Shown one piece after another: positions 34,609 through 42,692 of a stretch of DNA of 64,000 bases. This stretch comes from Paenibacillus sp. SY21-1 (GTDB lineage: Bacteria > Bacillota > Bacilli > Paenibacillales > Paenibacillaceae): assembly GCF_005222705.1 (NCBI RefSeq), contig NZ_STGF01000013.1, forward strand, positions 62,001 to 126,000. Direction: 5' to 3'. Each line of letters begins with the position of its first letter. Positions within the stretch are counted from its first letter, which is position 1. Both the position numbers and the translations under genes were made by a program. The notes beneath the pieces were generated by a model. It made no database searches, had not been told where the DNA came from, and was given only the letters and a program-made list of their open reading frames with translations.

Positions 34609-35811
34609 ATGGGAAATTCAGAGCATTCTCCGTTCCCCTCCGACGACATTCCGCAGCCGATTCGCAGCGACGGGGCGGGAGCCGTCGACAGAGGCCCGAG
34701 AGACATCATGAGAGATCGGCAGAACCCGGATATGCTGGTTCCTCCGGTTACGGATTCAGGTCTTGTGCCCAATCTGCGCTTCTCTTTCTCCGATACCCAT
34801 ATGCAGCTGAACGAAGGCGGATGGTCGCGGGAGATTACGGCGCGCGAACTGCCGATTGCCACTACGCTCGCCGCCGTCAACATGAGCCTGACGCCAGGAG
34901 GCGTTCGCGAGCTGCACTGGCATCAGCAAGCCGAATGGTCCTACATGCTGCTTGGCCGCGCCAGAATTACGGCAGTCGACCAGAATGGACGCAATTTTAT
35001 CGCAGACGTCGGACCGGGGGACCTGTGGTATTTTCCGCCTGGCATTCCTCATTCCATACAAGGGCTTGAGGAGGGCTGCGAGTTTCTGCTCGTTTTTGAC
35101 GACGGAAGCTTCTCGGATTTGAATACGTTATCGATATCCGACTGGTTCGCGCATACGCCGAAGGAAGTGCTGTCCGCCAATTTTGGCGTTCCGGTCGATG
35201 CCTTTCGCCATCTCCCTGACAAGCAGCTGTATATTTATCAGGATATAGTGCCGGGCCCGCTTCAGACACAAGCTGTAAGCTCCCCTTACGGGGCCGTTCC
35301 GCAAACCTTCAAACACTGCTTGCTTGCCCAGCCCCCGCTGAAAACGCCGGGGGGCAGCGTCCGGATCGTAGATTCGTCCAATTTTCCCGTTTCAAGGCAA
35401 ATTGCGGCGGCCCTGGTCGAGATCGAGCCCGGCGGCATGCGCGAGCTTCATTGGCATCCCAACAATGATGAATGGCAGTACTATCTTGCCGGGCAAGGCA
35501 GAATGACCGTATTCGCCGGCAACGGCGCAGCAAGAACGTTCGATTACCGGGCAGGCGATGTCGGCTATGTGCCGTTCGCTTTCGGGCATTACATTCAGAA
35601 TACAGGCAGCGGCTCATTATGGTTTCTTGAAATGTTCAAAAGCGACAGATTCCAGGACGTATCGCTCAACCAATGGATGGCCTTAACGCCGGAAGCGCTG
35701 GTGCACAGCAATCTGCGGGCGAGCCCGGAGCTGCTTGACGCCTTGCGCAAGGAGAAATGGCCGGTCGTCAAGTATCCCGGCTACACCTACTATCCAAGCG
35801 GGAACGGCTGA
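34609..35811 (+). CDS. Oxalate decarboxylase family bicupin
   Basis: 400 aa, cytosolic (no signal peptide). It lines up along its length with B. subtilis OxdC/OxdD: DIPQPIRSDGAGAV, RDRQNPDMLVPPVTDSG, and so on. Both Mn sites are complete: His103, His105, Glu109, His148 in cupin 1 and His281, His283, Glu288, His327 in cupin 2; Glu341 in FLEMF is kept. The odd point is the catalytic lid of cupin 1: where OxdC has SENST (Glu162 as proton donor) this protein has SDLNT (Asp170). Decarboxylation of oxalate to formate and CO2 is likely, but activity may be shifted. GAGGTG precedes the ATG. A MITE-like repeat lies just upstream. Confidence 0.9.
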   Translation: MGNSEHSPFPSDDIPQPIRSDGAGAVDRGPRDIMRDRQNPDMLVPPVTDSGLVPNLRFSFSDTHMQLNEGGWSREITARELPIATTLAAVNMSLTPGGVRELHWHQQAEWSYMLLGRARITAVDQNGRNFIADVGPGDLWYFPPGIPHSIQGLEEGCEFLLVFDDGSFSDLNTLSISDWFAHTPKEVLSANFGVPVDAFRHLPDKQLYIYQDIVPGPLQTQAVSSPYGAVPQTFKHCLLAQPPLKTPGGSVRIVDSSNFPVSRQIAAALVEIEPGGMRELHWHPNNDEWQYYLAGQGRMTVFAGNGAARTFDYRAGDVGYVPFAFGHYIQNTGSGSLWFLEMFKSDRFQDVSLNQWMALTPEALVHSNLRASPELLDALRKEKWPVVKYPGYTYYPSGNG

Positions 35812-35927
35812 CGCCGCGCTCCGGCGGACACGACAGTTGCGCCGCGCATCGCCTAATGCCGCTCATTTTGATATGATGGACCTATCATGGCTCAAGCTTT
35901 ATCGCAGCATGTCAGGAGGTTCTTCAA

Positions 35928-38900
35928 ATGAGCAAATCGCTAGATCGCCCCATCATCAAGCTGTTATGCGGCCACGCTGCGTTTGGCATTGGCGAGGCTG
36001 CCTGGCTCAATGGCGCTGTCGCCATTCTGGGCAAGGAAGCTTCGGCCAATCGTGTATCGGCAACGGTTCAGGATGATCAGACGCACACGGTTACGATAGA
36101 TCAAACCAGACCCGGGCAGCTTCTGGCCCGCTGCACCTGCGGCCGTTCCGGCCCGCCGGGCCGTTATTGCGCTCATGTTGCCGCAACGCTGCTGGAGCTT
36201 ATGCAGGCGACCGAAGCCGGTCAATCCGCCTCGCGCCGTTTCCCTTCGCTGCTGCACCCCGAGAATCAGCCGCCTCGGGAGGAGGAGGAGGAGGAGGAGC
36301 TTCCAGACGGCTTTCTCGTCCAGCGGGAACCGGCAGGAGCGGCGCCAAGCCACCAGTTGAAAGCTGCCGGACAGCTGCTTCGGCTGTTCGCCTCTCCTCA
36401 GCCGCCTGCTGCCGCTATCCGCTCCTTTGATGTCAGAAAAACGCTGACGCTGGAAATGACGTTGCGATTCCATTCTTTCGCGTACACCAAGCTAATGCCG
36501 AGTATCGAACTGAGACTTGGAGCGGAAAGGCTGTACGTCGTTTCCAAAATACGCGATTTGCTGCAAGCGGTGAAACTGGGCAGCTCTTTGCCCTTCACCA
36601 AATTATTTACGTACGATCCCGCGCATCACGGATTTACGGAAGTTGACCACTCCATTATCCAAGTGCTGATTCAAGCATTTGAGAGCGAGAAGCAAATGCT
36701 TGAGACGCTGTCATACGGCTCCTCCCTCTATGCTTCGGGAGCCCGGGAACGGCAGCTTCTTGTTTCACCGATTTTCTGGGAACGGCTTGCCCCGCTTCTT
36801 CAGCAAGCGAATGTCATCATTGAAGCTCGGGGAGAGACCTACCGCGGACTGCGTATCGCGGATGAAACCTCGGCTCCGATCGATTTCGTATTCTCCGAAC
36901 ATAAGGAAGGCAGCTACAAGCTTGAGATAGCCGGACTTGGCGAAGCGCTCATACTCGAAGCCTACTCGCTCGCCGTCATCGGCGGGCAGTTTATTGCGCT
37001 GCGCTCGGATACGGCTCATCAACTGGCTGAGCTGCAGCGCATGATTAAATCGGGTGCAAATGCGCCCATTCACATCCTGCCGGAGCAAATGGAGCCGTTT
37101 ATGGACAAAGTTGTTCCCGGCCTCATGAAGCTTGGCAGAGTCAAGCTCGATGAATCGATTGCCGAGCGCATGCTGAAAGCCCCGCTGCAAGCAAGGCTGT
37201 ATCTGGACCGGGTCCGTGACCGGCTGTTTGCCGGTTTGGAATTTCAGTACGGAGACATGATCATCAATCCGCTTATTGCGGACAAACGAAGCCGGAAGTC
37301 GGATCGCATCCTGATTCGCGACGGCGAGCATGAGCGGCAGATTATGGCGCTGATGGAGGAAAGCAAGTTTGCCCGGACCGAAGAAGGCTTTTTTATGGAG
37401 GATGAGGAGTCGGAATTTGAATTTTTATACGAGCTTGTGCCCCGTCTCGAGCGATTGCTGACGATCCATGCCACAACCGCCGTCAAAACAAGAATTGTCG
37501 CCAAGCATGCTCCGCCCTCCATTCGAGTTAATATCGATGAGCGGACAGATTGGCTGGAATTCAAATTTTCGATGGAAGGCGTAGCCGATGCGGAAATCCG
37601 CAAGCTCGTCGAGGCTTTAGCGATTAAACGGAAATTTTACAGGCTGGCAAGCGGGGCGCTTATGCCCCTGAATACAACGGAGTTTCAGGAAATTGTGCGT
37701 TTCTTGAACGAATCGGGCATCCCGCTGAGCGCGGTAGAGGGCCCCGAGTTTCGTCTGCCCGCATCACGGGCGGCGACGCTTGGCGAAGCCGACAGGCAAC
37801 GAACTACGATTCAGCTGGGCAAGTCGCTGCGCAAGCTGCAGGACAACCTCCGCAACCCGGACCATCTGGATTTCCCCGTGCCGGAGACGCTTGCCCCCGT
37901 GCTGCGGGATTACCAGCAGTATGGCTATCAATGGATGCGCACGCTCGCAGCCTATCGCTTTGGAGGCATTCTGGCCGACGATATGGGACTTGGCAAAACG
38001 CTGCAAGCGATCGCCTTTCTCCAGTCCATGCTGACGGAAATTCGCAACGAGGGCATGCCGGCGCTAATCGTCGCTCCTTCCTCGCTGTTGTACAACTGGC
38101 TGAATGAGCTGAAGCGATTCGCTCCGGAGATGAAGGCCGTCATCGCAGACGGAAGCAAAATGCAGCGGATGGACGCTCTTCGCAAAAGCTCTGCGGATAT
38201 TGTTATCGTCTCATACCCGCTGCTTCGCCGCGATATCGCCAGCTATGTCAAGCTCAGCTTCCATACGATGATTCTCGATGAGGCGCAAGCGATTAAAAAT
38301 CACGCCACCCAAACCTCCAAATCGGTAAAAGCGCTCCAGGCGCGCTATCGCTTTGCCCTGACGGGAACGCCGATCGAGAACTCGCTGGAGGAGCTGTGGT
38401 CGATCTATGGCGCCGTGTTTCCCGAGCTGCTGCCGGCCCGCAGCCTGTTCAATCTGCTTACGCGCGAGAGCGTCGCGAGGCGGATTCGTCCGTTCCTGCT
38501 TCGCCGCTTGAAACGCGATGTGCTGCAGGAGCTTCCGGAAAAAATCGAATCCGTGCACGCCGCCGATCTGCTGCCCGAGCAGAAAAAGCTGTATGTCGCC
38601 ATGCTGGCAAGGCTGCAGCAGGAAACCGTCAAACATTTGGCCGACAACGAATTTGAAAAGCATCGCATTAAAATTTTGGCGGGCATTACGCGTCTCCGTC
38701 AGCTCTGCTGTCACCCTGCCCTGTTTATAGAAGACTATGAGGGCAGCTCGGCCAAATTCGAGCAGTTGATGGAAATGCTTGAGGATTGCCGCGCTGCGGG
38801 CAGACGGCCGCTCATTTTTTCGCAATTTACGGACATGCTGGGAATGATCCGGCGAGAGCTCGTACGCAGAGACATTTCCTATTTTTATCTGGATGGACAA

Positions 38901-39266
38901 ACCCCTGCTGCGGAGCGTGTCGCCTTGTGCTCGCAATTCAACGAGGGCAAAAGCGAGCTGTTCCTGCTGTCGCTCAAGGCGGGCGGAACAGGGCTTAATT
39001 TGACCGGCGCGGATACCGTTATTTTGTACGACCTTTGGTGGAATCCCGCCGTCGAGCAGCAAGCCGCAGACCGCGTCCATCGCATTGGACAAAAAAATGT
39101 CGTGCAGATTATCCGTCTGGTAGCGCAAGGTACTGTCGAGGACAACATGTACGCGCTGCAGGAACGCAAAAAGAACCTGATCGACGAAGTCATTCAGCCT
39201 GGCCAGGATTCGCTGTCTTCGTTGACCGAGCAGGACATTCGGGAAATTCTGGCTCTGCCGTTTTGA
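35928..39266 (+). CDS. SNF2 family DEAD/DEAH helicase with SWIM zinc finger
   Basis: 1112 aa, start supported by CAGGAGGTTCTTCAA. A SWIM zinc finger (CTC near residue 70, then CAH near 81) is at the N-terminus. A Glu-run linker near 120 is followed by a bacterial SNF2-associated region (about 150-620), then the ATPase: Walker A DDMGLGKTLQAIAF near 690, DEAQ box in MILDEAQAIKNH, LTGTPIENSLEELWSI. The C-terminal lobe has LIFSQFTDMLGMI, SLKAGGTGLNL and ADRVHRIGQKNVV. Such proteins translocate on DNA and are thought to act in transcription or repair. Lies 116 nt after the cupin gene with no clear link to it. Confidence 0.95.
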   Translation: MSKSLDRPIIKLLCGHAAFGIGEAAWLNGAVAILGKEASANRVSATVQDDQTHTVTIDQTRPGQLLARCTCGRSGPPGRYCAHVAATLLELMQATEAGQSASRRFPSLLHPENQPPREEEEEEELPDGFLVQREPAGAAPSHQLKAAGQLLRLFASPQPPAAAIRSFDVRKTLTLEMTLRFHSFAYTKLMPSIELRLGAERLYVVSKIRDLLQAVKLGSSLPFTKLFTYDPAHHGFTEVDHSIIQVLIQAFESEKQMLETLSYGSSLYASGARERQLLVSPIFWERLAPLLQQANVIIEARGETYRGLRIADETSAPIDFVFSEHKEGSYKLEIAGLGEALILEAYSLAVIGGQFIALRSDTAHQLAELQRMIKSGANAPIHILPEQMEPFMDKVVPGLMKLGRVKLDESIAERMLKAPLQARLYLDRVRDRLFAGLEFQYGDMIINPLIADKRSRKSDRILIRDGEHERQIMALMEESKFARTEEGFFMEDEESEFEFLYELVPRLERLLTIHATTAVKTRIVAKHAPPSIRVNIDERTDWLEFKFSMEGVADAEIRKLVEALAIKRKFYRLASGALMPLNTTEFQEIVRFLNESGIPLSAVEGPEFRLPASRAATLGEADRQRTTIQLGKSLRKLQDNLRNPDHLDFPVPETLAPVLRDYQQYGYQWMRTLAAYRFGGILADDMGLGKTLQAIAFLQSMLTEIRNEGMPALIVAPSSLLYNWLNELKRFAPEMKAVIADGSKMQRMDALRKSSADIVIVSYPLLRRDIASYVKLSFHTMILDEAQAIKNHATQTSKSVKALQARYRFALTGTPIENSLEELWSIYGAVFPELLPARSLFNLLTRESVARRIRPFLLRRLKRDVLQELPEKIESVHAADLLPEQKKLYVAMLARLQQETVKHLADNEFEKHRIKILAGITRLRQLCCHPALFIEDYEGSSAKFEQLMEMLEDCRAAGRRPLIFSQFTDMLGMIRRELVRRDISYFYLDGQTPAAERVALCSQFNEGKSELFLLSLKAGGTGLNLTGADTVILYDLWWNPAVEQQAADRVHRIGQKNVVQIIRLVAQGTVEDNMYALQERKKNLIDEVIQPGQDSLSSLTEQDIREILALPF
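36279..36300 (+). repeat. GAG/GGA trinucleotide run inside the helicase gene
   Basis: About seven GAG units encode a run of seven Glu between the SWIM finger and the helicase-associated region. Changes in unit number would keep the frame, so this would alter linker length only. Confidence 0.7.
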
Positions 39267-39354
39267 TCGACAGACGCATGGCGGGAGAAAATGACGGTGC
39301 CACAACCCGTATACGGCATAAACCTCTTCAACGACCCGCTCTACCATTCCGAAC

Positions 39355-39379
39355 GGAGTGCGGAATACCTCCGCACTCC
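39355..39379 (+). terminator. Hairpin downstream of the helicase gene
   Basis: A perfect 10-bp stem GGAGTGCGGA / TCCGCACTCC with a 5-nt loop, about 90 nt after the helicase stop codon. It is followed by CCTCTTTCC, a weak T-rich tail. The remaining bases between 39267 and 39615 hold no gene I can support. Confidence 0.55.
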
Positions 39380-39577
39380 AGCCTCTTTCCTTCAGCCTCC
39401 GCGCTTGCGGGCGTTTGCCCCTTCTCGCAATCTATCATGAGAGGACAATTATCTCGAATTGACACTAGCAGATTTTAATAGGTTGCAGGGTATTTGCCAG
39501 TACGCAGACTATATCTCGCACGTATACTTACAGTACATCGTAGTCATAGAAGTTGGAAAGGAGGCTTGAAGAAAGAG

Positions 39578-39601
39578 AGTTTCATAGACTTGGAAACTAT
39601 G
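39578..39601 (+). promoter_or_regulatory. Leader hairpins upstream of the transporter gene
   Basis: AGTTTC (39578-39583) pairs with GAAACT (39593-39598), and overlapping CATAG (39583-39587) pairs with CTATG (39597-39601), so two mutually exclusive small hairpins can form just before the 9-codon leader ORF. Confidence 0.35.
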
Positions 39602-39615
39602 CAGAAGGAGTGTCG

Positions 39616-39645
39616 ATGACAATAGGCAAGAGAGGTTATTCGTGA
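39616..39645 (+). CDS. Nine-codon leader ORF
   Basis: AAGGAG five bases before an ATG opens a 9-residue frame, MTIGKRGYS, ending in TGA 14 nt before the transporter ATG. The ribosome binding site is as good as that of the transporter itself (AAGAGG). It could be a leader peptide controlling the downstream gene or a chance ORF. There is no similarity I recognise. Confidence 0.35.
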   Translation: MTIGKRGYS

Positions 39646-39659
39646 AAAGAGGTTAAAAC

Positions 39660-40997
39660 ATGCATGATTTAATGGTCATCCTTACGGTGTGTTCGTTTTT
39701 ATTTACGATCGGATTTATTTATTGGCGGCCGCAAGTCAACGAGGCCTATCCGGCAACCGCGGGAGCGTTGCTCGTGCTGCTCTGCGGCAGCGTATCGTTG
39801 GCGGATCTCGGCCATATCATGCAGACGGTGAGCGGGGCGGCTGTCACGATCGTGGCCACGATCGTAATGGCTATCGTGCTGGAAAGCTTCGGATTTTTCT
39901 ATTGGGCGGCCGAAAAGCTGCTTGCCCTCGCGCGCGGCTCCGGCATCCGCCTGTTCTGGCTGACGAATTTGTTCTGCTTCCTCATGACGCTGTTCGTCAA
40001 CAATGACGGAAGCATCCTGATCACAACGCCTATCCTGCTCCTGCTGCTCGGCCACATCGGTTTGAAAAACCATGAAAAAATTCCCTATCTGCTTTCCGGC
40101 GCCTTGATCGCCACCGCCTCCAGCGCCCCAATCGGCGTAAGCAATATCGTTAATTTAATCGCGTTAAAAATCGTGCATATGGACCTCTACATGCACACAG
40201 CGATGATGTTCGTGCCAGCCACGCTGGGGCTTGTCCTTCTGTCCCTGCTGCTGTTCGCCGTTTTCTACCGCGCCATCCCGCGCAAGCTTCCCGCTGTTCC
40301 CTCAACAGGCTTGCTTCCCGGCAGCCATCCGCTGCAGGACAGCCCCAATCTGCAAAATCGTACAGCCCTGATGCGAAATATTCTCATATTTGTTTTCGCC
40401 GTCCGCCTCAGCTTGTTTGCCGCCTCCTACCTCCATTTCCCCGTTTCGCTTATGGCTGTTATCGGCTCATGCCTCTTGCTGGGATGGCGCTGGATGTACT
40501 TAAAGGTATCTCCCGCGGACATGCTGCGCAAAACGCCCTGGCATATTCTGATCTTCGCCTTCAGTATGTACATTATCATCTACGGGCTCAACAATATCGG
40601 CCTGACGGACTGGCTTATCCGGCTGCTGCAGCCGCTCGTCTCGGGCAGCTTGCTGGAAGCGAGCGTCGGCATGGGCGTCTTGATGAGCATACTGTCCAAC
40701 TTGTTCAACAACCATCCTGCGCTTATGGTCGGCACGATAACGCTGACCGGGATGGGACTAGATCCGCTCACCCTAAAAATCGCTTACCTCGCCAGCGTCG
40801 TCGGCAGCGATATCGGTTCTCTGCTTCTGCCTATCGGAACACTGGCCACCTTGATGTGGATGCACCTGATTCGCCAAGGGCGGGTCAAGCTCAGCTGGGG
40901 CGATTATTTAAAGGTCACTATGCTCGTCATACCCGTCACCGTTATCGTAACGCTCATTCTTCTCGCTTATTGGGTAACTTGGCTATACGCGGTATAG
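39660..40997 (+). CDS. ArsB/NhaD-superfamily membrane transporter
   Basis: 445 aa with about 11-12 membrane segments. Features of the ion-transporter superfamily: FLMTLFVNNDGSILITTPILL, ATASSAPIGVSNIVNLIALKI, and in the second half LSNLFNNHPALMVGTITL and VGSDIGSLLLPIGTLATLMWMH, i.e. two inverted halves each with an Asn-rich helix break. ArsB exports arsenite; NhaD-like members exchange Na+ and H+. No arsR, arsC or arsA is nearby, so arsenic export is only one option. The gene has a structured leader with a short ORF. Its 3' end overlaps the convergent Nudix gene by 15 nt. Confidence 0.88.
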   Translation: MHDLMVILTVCSFLFTIGFIYWRPQVNEAYPATAGALLVLLCGSVSLADLGHIMQTVSGAAVTIVATIVMAIVLESFGFFYWAAEKLLALARGSGIRLFWLTNLFCFLMTLFVNNDGSILITTPILLLLLGHIGLKNHEKIPYLLSGALIATASSAPIGVSNIVNLIALKIVHMDLYMHTAMMFVPATLGLVLLSLLLFAVFYRAIPRKLPAVPSTGLLPGSHPLQDSPNLQNRTALMRNILIFVFAVRLSLFAASYLHFPVSLMAVIGSCLLLGWRWMYLKVSPADMLRKTPWHILIFAFSMYIIIYGLNNIGLTDWLIRLLQPLVSGSLLEASVGMGVLMSILSNLFNNHPALMVGTITLTGMGLDPLTLKIAYLASVVGSDIGSLLLPIGTLATLMWMHLIRQGRVKLSWGDYLKVTMLVIPVTVIVTLILLAYWVTWLYAV

Positions 40998-41540
40998 ACG
41001 GTACCCGTTTAATGGCACAATCGGCGTTTCATCTGCGAGCAAGCCCTCGCTGCTCCGGCGGAAAGCGACATCGGCAAGCCACCGCGTGAACGATGCGACA
41101 TTCATCGCCTCCATCTCCTCCAGGCTGAAAAAGCCGGCCGCGTCCACCTCTGTCTGGTCGGGTGTCGGCTCTCCGTCTACATAGTCCATATCAAAAGCAA
41201 TATATACGTTATGAATGCCGCGAGGCTGGTCGCGCAGCGCAACAACGCCCTTGACCGTTGCCCGAATTCCGCTCTCCTCAAGCACCTCGCGCTCGATTGT
41301 CGCATCGATCGGCTCCAGCTGCTCGATATAGCCGCCCGGATTTGTCCAGAATCCCTTGCCAGGCTCTTGCGCCCTGCGAACGAGCAGCAGCTTGTCCTCC
41401 TTCATGACCAACGCTCCGACTCCCACGCTATAGCTGCCCCAATGTACGAAGCTGCAGCTTGGACACGCCTTGCGAACCGTGCCGTCTATATCGCGGCTTT
41501 CCAGCTTATCTCCGCAGCTTGTGCAAAACTTAACTTCCAT
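40983..41540 (-). CDS. Nudix hydrolase with N-terminal zinc ribbon
   Basis: 185 aa. A zinc ribbon, FCTSCGDKLESR, then KACPSCSFVHWG (residues 5-35), is followed by the Nudix domain: the box GGYIEQLEPIDATIEREVLEESGI fits Gx5Ex7REUxEExGU, and AFDMDYVDGEPTPDQTEVD follows. The layout resembles NADH pyrophosphatase-like and NUDIX zinc-ribbon proteins cleaving nucleotide-diphosphate compounds. GGGAGAGATCGAG precedes the ATG. Confidence 0.93.
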   Translation of the reverse strand: MEVKFCTSCGDKLESRDIDGTVRKACPSCSFVHWGSYSVGVGALVMKEDKLLLVRRAQEPGKGFWTNPGGYIEQLEPIDATIEREVLEESGIRATVKGVVALRDQPRGIHNVYIAFDMDYVDGEPTPDQTEVDAAGFFSLEEMEAMNVASFTRWLADVAFRRSSEGLLADETPIVPLNGYRLYRV

Positions 41541-41634
41541 CTCGATCTCTCCCTGTCTTCGCTAGTCGCCTTCTCAGATTATACTGGCTGAAGGTTCGGC
41601 TGCATAGAGCGCGGCAGGAAACGGCCCCCCGTTT

Positions 41635-41663
41635 TTGAAAACAGGCGCCTGTAGCAGTATAAT
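41635..41663 (+). promoter_or_regulatory. Promoter of the lipoate ligase gene
   Basis: TTGAAA (41635-41640), 17 nt, TATAAT (41658-41663), 36 nt before the ATG. Confidence 0.75.
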
Positions 41664-41699
41664 CGGATCATACGCTGCAACAGTGGGAGGATTATACAG

Positions 41700-42692
41700 A
41701 TGAAGTTTATCAGCAATCAAGGCATAACCGATCCGGCGCTGAATCTGGCGCTTGAGGAATATATTTTGCGTTCGCTGCCGGGGGAAGACGATTATCTGTT
41801 GTTCTATATAAACGAGCCGTCTATTATTATCGGCAAAAATCAGAATACGCACGAGGAAATCAATAGCGAGTACGTAGAGCGAAACGGCATTCACGTCGTT
41901 AGAAGGCTATCCGGGGGCGGAGCGGTTTACCACGATTTAGGAAACCTCAACTTTAGCTTTATTCGCAAAGACGACGGCCAATCGTTCCATAACTTCCGCA
42001 AGTTCACCGAGCCTGTCGTCGTCGCGCTGCGGGAAATGGGGGTCGAAGCCGAGCTGACCGGGCGCAACGATCTGCAGGTTGGAGAACGCAAAATATCCGG
42101 CAATGCCCAGTTCTCGACTCGAGGCAAAATGTTCAGTCACGGCACGCTCCTGTTCGACTCGGAAATTGAGCATGTAGTGTCGGCGTTAAAGGTTAACGCC
42201 GATAAATACAGCTCCAAAGCGACCAAATCGATACGCAGCCGCGTCGCCAACATCTCGGAATTTCTCGACCAGCCCATGGGAATTGAACAATTCCGCGAGC
42301 GGCTGCTCCGCTCTATTTTTGGCTCCGACGCCGATATTCCCTATTATGCTTTAACGGAGCAGGACTGGGTAAACGTACGCAAGCTCGCCGAGGAGCGTTA
42401 TCGCAGTTGGGAATGGAATTACGGGCGTTCGCCCGCGTTTAACGTGCAGCAGAAGCAGCGAATTGAAGGCGTCGGCACGTTTGATGTGCGGCTTCAGGTC
42501 GAAGAAGGCGTCATAGCCAGCGCGGCCGTCTACGGCGACTTTTTTGGGCGCGGCGACGCTGCAGAGGTCGCGCTTCAGCTCATCGGCTCCCGTTATGAAG
42601 CTTCCGCGCTGGACGCGCTGGCGGATCGCCTGGACCTCGCGTTTTATTTCGGCCCCATTACGAAGGAGCAATGGCTCGAGCTGCTGCTATAG
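41700..42692 (+). CDS. lplA: Lipoate-protein ligase
   Basis: 330 aa, GGGAGGATTATACAG before the ATG. It activates free lipoate with ATP and attaches it to E2 and GcvH domains. The family signature RRLSGGGAVYHDLGNLNFSF (residues 68-87) and the catalytic Lys131 in GERKISGNAQ are present, and the C-terminal accessory domain (from about residue 245) is retained, giving the full LplA/LplJ length. The last 6 nt overlap the end of the convergent chemoreceptor gene. Confidence 0.93.
   Translation: MKFISNQGITDPALNLALEEYILRSLPGEDDYLLFYINEPSIIIGKNQNTHEEINSEYVERNGIHVVRRLSGGGAVYHDLGNLNFSFIRKDDGQSFHNFRKFTEPVVVALREMGVEAELTGRNDLQVGERKISGNAQFSTRGKMFSHGTLLFDSEIEHVVSALKVNADKYSSKATKSIRSRVANISEFLDQPMGIEQFRERLLRSIFGSDADIPYYALTEQDWVNVRKLAEERYRSWEWNYGRSPAFNVQQKQRIEGVGTFDVRLQVEEGVIASAAVYGDFFGRGDAAEVALQLIGSRYEASALDALADRLDLAFYFGPITKEQWLELLL

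Noticed and set aside
36279..36300. Trinucleotide run as a phase-variation switch
   Set aside because: The unit is three bases, so slippage keeps the frame and cannot turn the gene off.
38211..39347. 378-aa minus-strand ORF opposite the SNF2 helicase
   Set aside because: It is antisense to the well-conserved helicase C-lobe; its product has no recognisable domain.
39660..40997. Naming the transporter arsB
   Set aside because: No arsR, arsC or arsA is nearby and the superfamily also includes Na+/H+ antiporters.
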